Assembly: GCF_014212495.1 (NCBI RefSeq)
Contig: NZ_JACKZC010000003.1
Span: forward strand, 62,001 to 126,000
Direction of reading: 5' to 3'
From: Pontibacter sp. Tf4
GTDB taxonomy: Bacteria > Bacteroidota > Bacteroidia > Cytophagales > Hymenobacteraceae
Length of the DNA: 64,000 nt
The position numbers and the translations under genes are program-made. The first letter of the stretch is position 1, and each line of letters begins with the position of its first letter. The notes under the pieces are model-generated. The model was not told where the DNA came from. It made no database searches and saw only the letters and a list, made by a program, of their open reading frames with translations. Below, in pieces: positions 52,501 to 61,470 of the stretch.

Positions 52501-53158
52501 TCGACAGCTGGCTCTGGATAGGTGTGAAACCTACGGGATCTATTAAGTTTCCCCATTCTCCTTTGTCCTGCAACAACTGCCCCAGAATAAACGCGGCTAC
52601 AAAGAGCAAAGCTCCACCCAGGTAACTTGCCATTGCCCGCCTGGTGAGCGCAGCCAGCGAGAACTGGATGGCCGTTACAATAAGCGTGTTGGGCAGAATA
52701 AGATAGAAAAAAGTGGTCAGATAGGCAGATAACCTAAACGGACCCATGATATCCGGTTCAACGCCCGTACAGTACAAACTGATCAGAATACCCAGCGGAA
52801 TGCCAAACAGGATGATAGAATTGATCAGAAAAGCTGCCAGGAACCTGCCTCCCAGGTATTCAGCTTTACTGGCTGAGGTTGTATAAGTAAGGGAGAACAT
52901 CCTTGTCTCTGTATCGCGCGCCGCAGCACTGCCTGCCACCGATGCTCCTATCAATAGCCACGCCACGCAGCCTAAAACTGTAACGGCTCCAATCACAATA
53001 GGCGCATTGAACAAAAAATAACCATCCCGCGCATCATGAACGTAATTACCTACCATCCAGAGAAAGGCAAGTGCTGATTGCACTATGAAGTATAGCCAGG
53101 CAGGAACGCTGCGAAACTGGTAATTGAACTCCAATTGAAAAATCTTCCGGAACTTCAT
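49568..53158 (-). CDS. ABC-2 permease fused to M1-family aminopeptidase
   Basis: A 1196-residue protein. Residues 1-570 contain two ABC-2-type membrane blocks of about six spans each. After a further anchor (about 578-600) a long extracytoplasmic M1-like metallopeptidase domain follows, with the zinc site H-E-V-A-H-Q-W-W-G-N-Q and a downstream Glu in L-L-S-E-S. I find no obvious G-A-M-E-N exopeptidase motif. The fusion is characteristic of Bacteroidota; its substrate is unknown. Its start overlaps the stop of the ATPase gene by 4 bp (ATGA), implying coupled translation. Confidence 0.92.
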   Translation of the reverse strand: MKFRKIFQLEFNYQFRSVPAWLYFIVQSALAFLWMVGNYVHDARDGYFLFNAPIVIGAVTVLGCVAWLLIGASVAGSAAARDTETRMFSLTYTTSASKAEYLGGRFLAAFLINSIILFGIPLGILISLYCTGVEPDIMGPFRLSAYLTTFFYLILPNTLIVTAIQFSLAALTRRAMASYLGGALLFVAAFILGQLLQDKGEWGNLIDPVGFTPIQSQLSNEWSPQEKNTRLLALEGTLLLNRLLWLSVATGMLILTYFRFRFTLPQAGQKQKQSVQPETTDAGLKWGAEGAGNALPQIKGIFCFTTHLRQLRFLTWKSFLQAGKSFTGLPLLAALAFAASLTLEGNLKAKGVPVLPRTDFILNLLTAPLTEIHFFYLIITLLTIYYAGELVWRERETGLSEITHTTPVPEWVLFLSKFLALSLLLLGWMAFLMLAAIFAQTGRGGSPEIGLYLQGFFGLQLIDCVLFALLALFVHVLVNQKFVAHLVALLVYGFIVFAPHLGVEHKLLIYGASPQWTYTDMAGYGVSLAPWVWFKLYWVAWALLVAVAAKLLWVRSREGSIRARFQLARGRFSRSTALVTMASAGLVLTLGSFIFYNTNVLNTYTSSSETIEQRADYEKLYRQYKNRPQPLLTSTKLYVEIYPAQRKVDISGTYYLVNNTESTIDSIHLGTAPGVQTRRITFDRPAKRVLTDEKLRHHVYTLHTPLQPGDSLRLSFEVHSEAKGFTNAGAEAAVMANSTNFRNYEWLPAIGYQDYRELDDAGSRAEYGLSPRPVTSSLHDEKARLTAPFAERISFEAVVGTAAGQTVVAPGTLRRTWTKGNRKYFHYVTDAPIRNEYNLFSANYAVHEDQWKDVTIQIYYDPGQTQNLERMARSVKASLAYYTQQFGPYPHRQIRFVSYPGYDFGNHAAPVNITAQEGFFLLNPMKDERGFDLVTAVVAHEVAHQWWGNQVDPALVEGAGLLSESLAWYSAMGVLEESYGSEHLQKLLHFLREEYETPRTWASVPLLQATDWYHIYRKGPFALYALSNYIGKERVNGALRNLLQKHAAGKPPFPTSLDLYQELNVATPDSLKPLLHDLFAVNTFWELKTMQTMAKQTKTGDWQVTLNVRTRKFKVDSIGVETELPLNDWIEIGVFSAAKEGEELGKPLYLQKHKIRSTEQTITLLVPEKPVSAGIDPRYLLVDWDVKDNVKEVIHK

Positions 53159-54078
53159 AGTTGTATCGCCTCCTCTACTTGCTGCGGTTGTACATAATTT
53201 CCGGTCATGGTACTGAAGTACACATCTTCCAGATCAGGTGCCACCAGCTCAAATCCGTTACCCGGATCTTCCGAACTATAAATATGCACAAGGCTGCGCC
53301 CGCTAAGCTGTTTGGCAGAAATAACCCGATGTTCCTGCTCTATTGCTGGAAGCGTATTTTTAGCTGTCAGTTTACGCCAGATTTTACCTTCCAGTCCAGC
53401 TACCGCCTGTTGGGTATTGGCCTGTAGTAGTATTTCCCCTTTGTTGATAATAGCCATGTTAGTGCAAAGCTCTGCTACATCTTCCACGATGTGGGTAGAA
53501 AGGATGACCACACTGTTCTCTCCTACTTCGCTTAACAGGTTCAGGAAACGGACGCGCTCCGCCGGGTCAAGACCAGCCGTTGGTTCATCCACGATCAATA
53601 GTTTCGGGTTACCCAACAAGGCCACTGCTACGCCAAATCGTTGCTTCATGCCCCCGGAATATCCTCCCAATTTCTGTTTCCGTTTATCCCATAGGTTGGT
53701 TTGTTTAAGTAGCCGCTCCGTTACTTCCCTGCGCGCAGCACGTTGCATAATGCCTTTCAGGACTGCGAAGTAATCGAGCAACTCCTCCGCGCTCACTTTC
53801 GGGTAAACCCCGAATTCCTGCGGCAGGTAACCAAGTGTCTGGCGCACTTCCTCCTTCTGGCGCAACACATCTGTTTCGCCCAGGTAAATGCTGCCTTCAT
53901 CAGGTTCCTGCAGCGTGGCCAGCGTACGCATCAGCGTAGACTTTCCGGCGCCGTTAGGGCCCAATAAGCCGTACATGCCAGAAGGAATTTCCAGGTTAAT
54001 TTTGTTCAATGCCTTTACACCATTGGCGTAAGTTTTAGAGACATTGCGGATAGACAGGTGGATCTGTTGATTTTCCAT
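53155..54078 (-). CDS. ABC transporter ATPase partner of the M1-fusion permease
   Basis: About 307 residues from the ATG at 54078; the frame continues upstream to 54453, but that part lacks conserved sequence and enters the divergent kinase promoter. It has Walker A G-P-N-G-A-G-K-S, signature Y-S-G-G-M-K-Q-R, Walker B L-L-I-V-D-E-P-T and the A/D-loop A-G-L-D. It is of the CcmA/DrrA type that pairs with ABC-2 permeases. It powers the downstream permease/peptidase fusion. Confidence 0.94.
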   Translation of the reverse strand: MENQQIHLSIRNVSKTYANGVKALNKINLEIPSGMYGLLGPNGAGKSTLMRTLATLQEPDEGSIYLGETDVLRQKEEVRQTLGYLPQEFGVYPKVSAEELLDYFAVLKGIMQRAARREVTERLLKQTNLWDKRKQKLGGYSGGMKQRFGVAVALLGNPKLLIVDEPTAGLDPAERVRFLNLLSEVGENSVVILSTHIVEDVAELCTNMAIINKGEILLQANTQQAVAGLEGKIWRKLTAKNTLPAIEQEHRVISAKQLSGRSLVHIYSSEDPGNGFELVAPDLEDVYFSTMTGNYVQPQQVEEAIQL

Positions 54079-54328
54079 AGTTCTGATATTTATCTTACCT
54101 GAAGAAAGGACAGTACTTTGACAGCACAATCCACTCATTTTCAGAATAAAGGAAAAGACGCAGAACCGGAATATGAAAAGCGATATGCTATCTCTGTAAA
54201 GTAATCTGCCAACTATAGTTTTGCCTCCGCCAAAGCGCTTGCAGAATAAAGAAGCAAATTCGTAGAGTGGTATAAGGCAATTGCCGAGTAGGTAATAACA
54301 GAGTGTCAGGAAAAAATATCTTTGTCTT

Positions 54329-55366
54329 ATGAACCGAATTAAAAAGGTATTCACGCTGATCCATATAGGTCTCTGGACCTTGCTTAGCCTGCTGCTGGCC
54401 TTGCAACTAAGCCAGGACAATCCGGATTGGCTTGTTGCCACCGCGGGAGTCATCCTGACGAGTTTGTATGTTTTTTACAGCCACTTCTGGCTCCTGACCC
54501 GCTACTTAGGTAAAAACCAGAAGGGTGCTTACTTCCTCAGGCTGACAGGAATCATCTTAAGCGGGCCTTTTCTTTATATGTTGTTAAACTATAGAGAGCA
54601 GGATAACCGGGATCCTTTTCTTGGGTACTATCCAGTGGCGCTGCTCTCTATTGTACCGATTTTTCTCTTCCTCAGCTGGCTGGCCAGGATCACAGAGAAC
54701 CTGGTGCTTAATACCATCAGGAAAGAGCAGCTGGAGAAGCAGGCTGTGCAGGCAGAACTATATTACCTGAAATCTCAGATCAATCCGCACTTCCTGTTCA
54801 ACACGCTCAATAACATTCATACACTGGTATACAAACAGGCTCCGGCCGCACCGGAGGCTGTCATGCGCCTGGCTTCTTTAATGCGCTACATGATCTATGA
54901 ATCCAATGCCCCTACGGTTCCACTTTCAAGGGAAATGAACTACCTGCAGGACTATGTGAGCTTACAGCAGCTCCGGTATAAAAAGAGCCCGGTTGTAGAT
55001 CTTATAGTTGAAGGAGAATTGGAATTCTGTCATATAGCGCCATTGCTGTTCATCCATCTCATTGAAAATGCCTACAAACACAGCCCTGCACGACTGGAAC
55101 CGGGCGATATTAAAGTGAGCGTAACGTTAAAGGAAAATACACTTACCTTCCGTTTACAAAATCCTGTGGAAAAGAATCGGGGGAATAAGCTGGAAGAAAC
55201 AGGCGGAATTGGTCTGCCGAATGTTCGGAAAAGACTGGCGTTGTTGTACCCGGGACAGCACACACTGGACATCTATAGTTCAGATGAAGTATTTATAGTT
55301 ACGTTAACAATTCACGGTTTACACTTACAGGTAAATGAAAGAGAAGCTAACTTGCTATATAATTGA
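54329..55366 (+). CDS. LytS/YehU-type sensor histidine kinase
   Basis: A 345-residue protein with four N-terminal membrane spans (about 10-130) and the His_kinase domain motif Q-I-N-P-H-F-L-F-N-T-L-N-N at about 150, then a degenerate ATPase domain (E-N-A-Y-K-H, G-G-I-G-L-P-N-V-R-K-R). It is divergent from the ABC/M1 operon and overlaps the LytTR regulator gene by 32 bp. It likely senses a membrane or cell-envelope signal and controls the transporter. Confidence 0.93.
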   Translation: MNRIKKVFTLIHIGLWTLLSLLLALQLSQDNPDWLVATAGVILTSLYVFYSHFWLLTRYLGKNQKGAYFLRLTGIILSGPFLYMLLNYREQDNRDPFLGYYPVALLSIVPIFLFLSWLARITENLVLNTIRKEQLEKQAVQAELYYLKSQINPHFLFNTLNNIHTLVYKQAPAAPEAVMRLASLMRYMIYESNAPTVPLSREMNYLQDYVSLQQLRYKKSPVVDLIVEGELEFCHIAPLLFIHLIENAYKHSPARLEPGDIKVSVTLKENTLTFRLQNPVEKNRGNKLEETGGIGLPNVRKRLALLYPGQHTLDIYSSDEVFIVTLTIHGLHLQVNEREANLLYN

Positions 55367-56063
55367 TGACGAACATCTGGCCCAGGAAATACTGGAAGAG
55401 TATGTAGCAAAGGTTCCTTTTCTGGAGCTAAAGGGCACCTTTATGAGCCCTATTGAAGCGGCTGCCCACTTAGACAGAGACAAACCAGACCTGCTTTTCC
55501 TGGACATCAACATGCCGGATCTGGATGGGCTAAGCTTTATCCCGATGCTGAACCCGAAGCCAATGATCATACTCACAACGGCTTACGACCAGTATGCCCT
55601 GAAAGCGTTTGAACTGGAGGTAAAGGATTACCTGGTGAAGCCTTTTTCTTTTGAAAGATTTTATAAAGGCGTACTGCGCCTGTACCAGGAACAGGTCAGC
55701 CGGCAGCTACCGGAAAAGACGGAAGCTAAAGCAGAACCGAAAAGTGAACAGGAATACATCTTTCTGAAGGTAGGGCACCGTATCCAAAAAGTTGCAACCC
55801 ACGAAATTCTTTTCATTGAAGGGATGAAAGACTACCTCAGAATTCATACAGCCAAAGAAAAGATCATGACCCTGCTGAGCTTTGCCAAACTGGAAGAACT
55901 GTTACCTGCTCAGGATTTTGCCCGCGTACACAGGTCTTTTATGGTAGCTATAGATAAGATAGATCACATCGAAAGAAACCGTATCCGGATAGCAGATCAG
56001 ATCATCCCGATAAGCGATACCTATAATGATAGCTTTTACAAAAAACTGAGAGGGCTGGCCTGA
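55335..56063 (+). CDS. LytTR-family response regulator
   Basis: A 242-residue regulator. The receiver domain has I-I-D-D-E-H, acceptor Asp in L-F-L-D-I-N-M-P-D-L-D-G and K-P-F-S; the LytTR DNA-binding domain starts near 140 (F-L-K-V-G-H-R-I-Q-K-V). LytTR proteins bind direct repeats upstream of target promoters. Overlap with the kinase gene shows they are a pair; the divergent ABC/M1 operon is the most likely target. Confidence 0.95.
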   Translation: MKEKLTCYIIDDEHLAQEILEEYVAKVPFLELKGTFMSPIEAAAHLDRDKPDLLFLDINMPDLDGLSFIPMLNPKPMIILTTAYDQYALKAFELEVKDYLVKPFSFERFYKGVLRLYQEQVSRQLPEKTEAKAEPKSEQEYIFLKVGHRIQKVATHEILFIEGMKDYLRIHTAKEKIMTLLSFAKLEELLPAQDFARVHRSFMVAIDKIDHIERNRIRIADQIIPISDTYNDSFYKKLRGLA

Positions 56064-56249
56064 AGCGGCTTTCTATAGTTTTGGTATATACTTTCTAACT
56101 ATAGTTTAATCAGAAACCATTAAATCCTTAACAGTAAGGCTCGATACTCCTATCCCTCCAACTATAGGTTATTGTATCCAAAGCATTACACTCGATAGTT
56201 ATTTGCTCAACGAGCTATTAAAGCAAAGTATTAAAATCTTTCCCGTTAA

Positions 56250-56756
56250 TCACAGTTTCTCTTTACCTCTGGGGTCATCCGCTTTATTAACATAAGTGAT
56301 CTGGAAAGGTCCTGTTCCATGGATCTGAACTATAGTTGGTTCTTTTGTAAAGGCGTAATGCACACTTTTAGCTGGCATCAAAGCAAACCCACCGTTTTTC
56401 AGGTTAGTAGCCGCATTCATATCCAGCTTTTCGCCCATGCCCATGTAAAGGTCTCCTTCAATTACGGTTACGTGCTCGGCTGTCGGGTGCCAGTGCGGGC
56501 TTATTTTATAATTGGCAGGGAACATCAGCCGCATGGTAAAAGGTCCTTCCTTCGAGGGGTCTCCAGCCAGCACTGCCATTTTAGCACCGGCCGGCAACCC
56601 TGCCGGGCCATCCGACCACTTCACCTGCTCTTTTGTTATTATTTTATGGCCTGCATGGTCCTGCGCCTGCATTTTGGAGTGGTCCTGCCCGTAACTCTGC
56701 AGGGTAAAACCTAGCACAAAAAGCAGGCAGGCAAGTAGTTTACTTAAGCTCTTCAT
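56250..56756 (-). CDS. exported cupin-domain protein
   Basis: A 168-residue protein with a signal peptide (cleavage after L-Q-S-Y-G-Q), a His/Met-containing linker and one cupin fold with the metal motif H-W-H-P-T-A-E-H-V-T-V-I-E-G. Cupins of this kind bind metal and may act on small molecules or serve as sensors; the function is unknown. It is monocistronic. Confidence 0.85.
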   Translation of the reverse strand: MKSLSKLLACLLFVLGFTLQSYGQDHSKMQAQDHAGHKIITKEQVKWSDGPAGLPAGAKMAVLAGDPSKEGPFTMRLMFPANYKISPHWHPTAEHVTVIEGDLYMGMGEKLDMNAATNLKNGGFALMPAKSVHYAFTKEPTIVQIHGTGPFQITYVNKADDPRGKEKL

Positions 56757-57001
56757 AGTTGTATTAATTAATTATGCCCATGTAGAGGGAAATAAACGGA
56801 AATGCGCTATACGAATAAACTTATATGAGGTAATATCTGAAACAACAGAGGGGAAAAATATACTTATAGTATACGAGAGCACCGGCTGATGCGATCAGGA
56901 TGGAATTACTAATTTGCCATGTAACCTTTTACGAAGGCAGGTGTCTAACATAAAAGTAGACATTCTTCTGAATGCGGGTACAGGAGTAAAAAAGCTTGAT
57001 A

Positions 57002-57817
57002 ATGGATCTGAAAATAAACGGCCGGACAGCGGTTGTAACTGGTGCTGATTCCGGTATTGGTTTGGCAACCGCTAAAATGCTGGCAGCCGAAGGCGTGAAT
57101 ATCGTCCTGAACGATAAAACAGAAACCGAGTTGGAAAAAGCGGCGGAAGAAGTGCGTGCCCAGGCAAAAGGAAAAGCGAAGGTGCTTGCCGTAACGGCAG
57201 ACCTGACCAGGTATGAGGAAGTGCAGCAACTGGCGGCGCAGGCTAAGGAGAGATTCGGCGGCGTGGATATTGTGGTGAACAGTGCCGGTATTCGGGGCGC
57301 TGCCGGCGATTTCCTGTCCCTCAGCGACCAAGACTGGTTTAAAACTATAGATACAGACCTGATGGGGGCCGTGCGTGTCTGCCGCGCTTTTATCCCGCAG
57401 ATGCTGGCAAAATCATGGGGCCGGATCGTGCTGATCGCTTCTGAAAATGCCCTGCAACCTTACGAGGAGGAAAGCCCCTACAATGCCTGCAAAGCCGGAA
57501 TCATTAACCTGACCAAGTGCCTCTCCAAAGCATACTCGCCTCAGGGAATCATGATCAATTGTGTATCGCCGGCTTATGTGGCCACTCCCATGACAGACGC
57601 TATGATTAAGGAACTGGCTGAAAAGCGACATTCTACGGAAGACGAAGCCATTAGCTGGTTTTTGAAGAACAAGCGTGAGAACATTGTGGTAGACCGGCGC
57701 GGCAAAGCCAGTGAAGTAGCAGCCGTTATTGCCTTTCTGTGCTCCGAACAGGCCAGTTACATTACCGGCAGCAATTACCGCGTGGATGGCGGCTCCGTAT
57801 CCACTGCTTTTGGCTAA
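57002..57817 (+). CDS. short-chain dehydrogenase/reductase
   Basis: A 271-residue SDR from the ATG at 57002; a TTG two codons upstream is possible. NAD(P)-binding T-G-A-D-S-G-I-G (near 13), N-S-A-G in place of N-N-A-G, and the active-site Y-N-A-C-K (Y-x-x-x-K). C-terminal I-T-G-S-N-Y-R-V-D-G-G. It oxidises or reduces an alcohol/ketone with NAD(P); the substrate is unknown. An extended C-terminal loop (E-D-E-A-I-S-W-F-L-K-N-K) resembles SDRs that act on acyl or keto acids. Confidence 0.9.
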   Translation: MDLKINGRTAVVTGADSGIGLATAKMLAAEGVNIVLNDKTETELEKAAEEVRAQAKGKAKVLAVTADLTRYEEVQQLAAQAKERFGGVDIVVNSAGIRGAAGDFLSLSDQDWFKTIDTDLMGAVRVCRAFIPQMLAKSWGRIVLIASENALQPYEEESPYNACKAGIINLTKCLSKAYSPQGIMINCVSPAYVATPMTDAMIKELAEKRHSTEDEAISWFLKNKRENIVVDRRGKASEVAAVIAFLCSEQASYITGSNYRVDGGSVSTAFG

Positions 57818-57894
57818 GCGAAGCTGACTGGTATTATTCTGTAGTAAGATCCATTTATGTAGTTATTCATAACATGGTAACCTATTCCTTCTAC

Positions 57895-59022
57895 TTACCG
57901 CGAGGCAACGCATCGGAAACCAGTGTGCTCCAACCCTGTATCAGGTGAAGATTTCATGCGGGCCGATGTCCGGTATCCCTTGCAGTAAGAGTCGTTGCAT
58001 AAAAAGGACCCGCCCCGCATAACCTTCTTTGGAACCAAGGCCTCTGCCGGGTCATTGCTGCTGGCTGGCCCCTTCGGGTTATGAGTTACTTTTTCTCCCA
58101 GGCTGCTGTAGTAATCTGCATCATACCAGTCAGCACACCACTCCCATACATTGCCTGCCATATCGTACAAGCCATAGGCATTCGGGGCATAAGAACTGAC
58201 GGAGGCTAAACCGGTATGTCTATCCCAATTGCTGTTATGAATTGGAAACTGACCCTGCCAGGTATTGGTTTTCGGTTTTCCTTTCTCCACTGGCTCCGCT
58301 CCCCAGGGGAATGGTTGATTCTCAATTCCTCCACGTGCGGCAAACTCCCATTCAGCTTCCGTCGGCAACCGCTTCCCGGCCCAGGTAGCATAAGCCACTG
58401 CATCGTCCCACGACACATGCACGACGGGGTGGTGCTCTTTGCCCTTCAGGTTACTGCCCGGCCCTTGTGGGTGCCGCCAACTGGCCCCTTTTGTCCAGGT
58501 CCACCATTGTCTCGCATCCTGTAGTGACTGTGTATGTAATGGTGGGGAAAACACAAGCGAAGCTGCCACGAGTAAGCTATCGTCAGGCTTTGGAGTGCCA
58601 GGCGGTAACTGCTTCCTGATTTCTTCCCAATCCGGCGCACGTTCGGCCGTGGTCACATAGCCGGTGGCCTCTACAAAGCTGGCAAACTGAGCATTGGTAA
58701 CCTCAGTAGCATCCATCCAAAAGCCATCTATTTTTACCTGGTGCAAGGGGTACTCGTCCTGCCTTCCTTCTGTATCGGCCGCCCCCATATAAAATGTTCC
58801 TCCTTCTATCCACACCATTCCTTCATGGGACACTTTGCCTCGCTTCACAGGCACAGGCGTGGCGGTTCCTGTAAACCGGGAAGGCAGATTTTCATGACAG
58901 GAAGCAGGTGCCTCATCCGCTAAAAAGGTTTTCTCTTCCGGTGTACTTTCCTGCTGGCAGGACACAGCCAGGCAGAACACACTGCAAAATATCAGAGAAA
59001 GTTTTCTGGCAGAGATCACCAT
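57895..59022 (-). CDS. formylglycine-generating enzyme (SUMF1 family), lipoprotein
   Basis: A 375-residue protein with a lipoprotein signal (lipobox A-V-S-C, Cys22). The FGE-sulfatase domain begins at M-V-W-I-E-G-G-T-F-Y-M-G (69-80) and has R-L-P-T-E-A-E-W-E. The catalytic pair Cys342 and Cys347 lies in F-L-C-N-D-S-Y-C, matching the C-x4-C of oxygen-dependent FGE. It oxidises a sulfatase cysteine to formylglycine; its target is surely the adjacent sulfatase at 59085, 62 bp upstream in the operon. Confidence 0.93.
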   Translation of the reverse strand: MVISARKLSLIFCSVFCLAVSCQQESTPEEKTFLADEAPASCHENLPSRFTGTATPVPVKRGKVSHEGMVWIEGGTFYMGAADTEGRQDEYPLHQVKIDGFWMDATEVTNAQFASFVEATGYVTTAERAPDWEEIRKQLPPGTPKPDDSLLVAASLVFSPPLHTQSLQDARQWWTWTKGASWRHPQGPGSNLKGKEHHPVVHVSWDDAVAYATWAGKRLPTEAEWEFAARGGIENQPFPWGAEPVEKGKPKTNTWQGQFPIHNSNWDRHTGLASVSSYAPNAYGLYDMAGNVWEWCADWYDADYYSSLGEKVTHNPKGPASSNDPAEALVPKKVMRGGSFLCNDSYCKGYRTSARMKSSPDTGLEHTGFRCVASR

Positions 59023-59084
59023 ATAAGCAGTTTAATTTTAAATCCATCTATTAAACTATAGTTGAAAGAGCACGATTCTGCGCC

Positions 59085-60887
59085 CTACTCTCCTCCGCGT
59101 TGCAGTTCCAGAGAAGCCTTTTCGATGAGGGCTTTATTGGTGGAATCCAGTTTCGCTTTAAAAAAGTTTTCGGGTCCCAGCACACTATAGGCTCTGCCAC
59201 CATGATAGGGTATATACCCTACTTTCTGCGAATATTCATTCCAGCCGCCTAACAGTTCCTGGAGCTTTTCCGGATTTTTTCTGGCAAGGTCCTGCTTTTC
59301 GCGGGGGTCCTCCTTCACATTAAATAATTGCCAGTCTCTTCCTTTTCCGAAAGGCGGCATCAGGAACCGGATCTTCCAGTCTCCTTTGTAGTAGGCCTTG
59401 TTTTCCAGGCTTTCAATTCCGTAGCCGGCGTTCTCATCCCGAACAGTACTTTGCTTATTACCCAATAATTTATTGAATGAGGTACCGGTCATAGCGGCTA
59501 ACTTGTTGTTTTTATACGTATCAGGACGTTTGGCTCCTGCAATCTCGAGCAGTGTGGGCATAATATCAGTGCCCAGAATTTTATTGGTTGCATCCACGCC
59601 TTTTATAGTTACGCCCTTCCCGGAGATGATAAGTGGCACCCGAACACCTCCCTCGCCTGTGGTGGTTTTGAAATATGAATAAGGCGTAGCGGTTACTTCG
59701 GCCCACGCCCCTTGCAACGATACAAAGGAATTTGGTTTGCCCATGTTTTCCAGGCTGTTGTCAAACGGCTTCATGTCCGTTTTATAAAACGACGGATCTT
59801 TGGGGTTGGCTCCGTTATCACCGATCAGGATGATCATGGTATTTTCCAGTTTGCCTTCCTTTTGCAGGGCCTCCAGCACGCGTCCTATATCCAGGTCCAT
59901 AATTTCCAGCATGGCAGCGTATAGTTCCATCCTGCGGGCCTCTACCTTCTTCTGTTGCGCCGAGAGCTCATTCCATTTTTTATATTCCCCTGAGCCCGGG
60001 TTTATTGGAAGGTCTTTCGGTATGAGGCCAAGCTTTTTCATGTTGTCCATCCGTACCTGCCGGATGTGGTCGTAACCTTTGTCGTATGCGCCCTTGTATT
60101 TATTCATCCAGTCGTCTGGTACATGCAGCGGATCGTGGGGTGCCGTAAATGCCAGGTAACCGAAGAAAGGGCGATCGTCCTTTTGCTCGGTAATGTACTG
60201 GATCATTTTGTCGGCGTAGTAGTTGGAGGAGTAAAAATCATCCGGCAGCTTTTTCACCTTTACACTATCATCATAGTATACCGTGTGAATCACTTCTTCT
60301 GGCCCTAAAGGAAAGCTGTTGCTGAAATGGCTCGCCCCTCCGCCCAGGAATGAGAAGCTGCGTTCGAAACCTTCCTCGAAAGGACGCCTGCCTTCTTCGT
60401 GCCCCAGGTGCCATTTGCCACTCATGTAGGTATGATAACCGTTTTCCCGCAGCACCTCCGGAAGCGTCATAACACGGTCGTTCAGATAGCCTTCGTAGCC
60501 GGGCTGCATGTACTGGCTGGCTGCCTGAAACGGTGGCATGGCACCAATGCCACTAATGTGGTTATCCATACCCGACATGAACATTGCCCGTGAGGGCGCA
60601 CAGAGCGGCGTAGTATAGCACTGTTGCACAATCAACCCATTATCGGCTAATCGCTGTATGTTGGGAGTCCGGATTTCTCCGCCAAAAGGTGACAGGTCCG
60701 AGTAACCCAGGTCATCCACCACGATCAGCAGCACATTCGGTTTAGACTGGTTGGCAGAAGTACCAGTGTTTGTCCTGGCATCTGTTTCGTCCTGCTTTTT
60801 ACGGTTTTCGCAGGAAGAGATGGTGAACAGAAATCCTACGCTATACAGGCAGAGCAGAAAGGTCGCTTTTTTCATACCCTTCATCAA
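59085..60887 (-). CDS. type I arylsulfatase lipoprotein
   Basis: A 600-residue sulfatase with a lipoprotein signal (lipobox I-S-S-C, Cys26), metal-binding V-V-D58-D59-L-G and the modification motif C96-A-P-S-R, where Cys96 becomes formylglycine. The order of conserved blocks (G-K-W-H-L-G-H, F-F-G-Y-L-A-F-T-A-P-H-D-P, G-D-N-G-A) matches arylsulfatases of the AtsA type. It removes sulfate esters in the periplasm or at the surface. The Cys-type site and the adjacent FGE with both cysteines are consistent with each other. Confidence 0.94.
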   Translation of the reverse strand: MMKGMKKATFLLCLYSVGFLFTISSCENRKKQDETDARTNTGTSANQSKPNVLLIVVDDLGYSDLSPFGGEIRTPNIQRLADNGLIVQQCYTTPLCAPSRAMFMSGMDNHISGIGAMPPFQAASQYMQPGYEGYLNDRVMTLPEVLRENGYHTYMSGKWHLGHEEGRRPFEEGFERSFSFLGGGASHFSNSFPLGPEEVIHTVYYDDSVKVKKLPDDFYSSNYYADKMIQYITEQKDDRPFFGYLAFTAPHDPLHVPDDWMNKYKGAYDKGYDHIRQVRMDNMKKLGLIPKDLPINPGSGEYKKWNELSAQQKKVEARRMELYAAMLEIMDLDIGRVLEALQKEGKLENTMIILIGDNGANPKDPSFYKTDMKPFDNSLENMGKPNSFVSLQGAWAEVTATPYSYFKTTTGEGGVRVPLIISGKGVTIKGVDATNKILGTDIMPTLLEIAGAKRPDTYKNNKLAAMTGTSFNKLLGNKQSTVRDENAGYGIESLENKAYYKGDWKIRFLMPPFGKGRDWQLFNVKEDPREKQDLARKNPEKLQELLGGWNEYSQKVGYIPYHGGRAYSVLGPENFFKAKLDSTNKALIEKASLELQRGGE

Positions 60888-61470
60888 TTAATGCATACAA
60901 AAGAACCGGCATCAAAACACGAAGCAAAATATCCATCAGCTATAGTTGACGAGCACGTTACTTTCCGGGAATGACAAAAAGGGCGAAATAATGCAGCCGC
61001 ATCCTGAAAAGAATACTTCTGAAAACAGGGTGTTTTAAATACACAAAGCAGTTGGTGCAGGATAGCAGATCAGTTTTCTAAAGTAGCACGCAAATATGCG
61101 TAACTGATTTATTTACGATAATAAATCAACTCCGACTATCGGTATAAAAAATAAAATACAGCTATTCATAAGCCGCAACCCAAGCCTCTCGTACTTTTAA
61201 AACATGGTCAGATATCCATTAATTGCTGGTTGGTCTTCGCTTTTAAGTAAAAACCTACGCATGCATCATTTTCAGCAAACAGCCTTTTCTCAACCAGCTA
61301 ATGGGGCAATCTGCCGTATAAAAATCACAAAAGGTTGCAGAGTCAGAAAAGGAACTATAGTTTCAGCCGGGAAAGGAAAGAAAGTGCAGGGTTTGATATT
61401 CTGATCCTGACGTAAGCCTCTTTTTTTGAAAATAACTGCGGTTTTTAAACGGCCTTAAACACCATCAACT
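60888..61470. other. 583-bp intergenic region
   Basis: Divergent promoter region of the sulfatase and MFS genes. A 66-codon rightward frame (61204-61404) has an orderly C-terminus (R-I-K-I-T-K-G-C) but no known relative; I do not count it as a gene. One AACTATAGTTTC word lies near 61354. Confidence 0.5.

Noticed and set aside
61204-61404. 66-codon rightward frame before the MFS gene
   Set aside because: No relative, no promoter, and an unlikely composition; kept only as a note in the gap entry.
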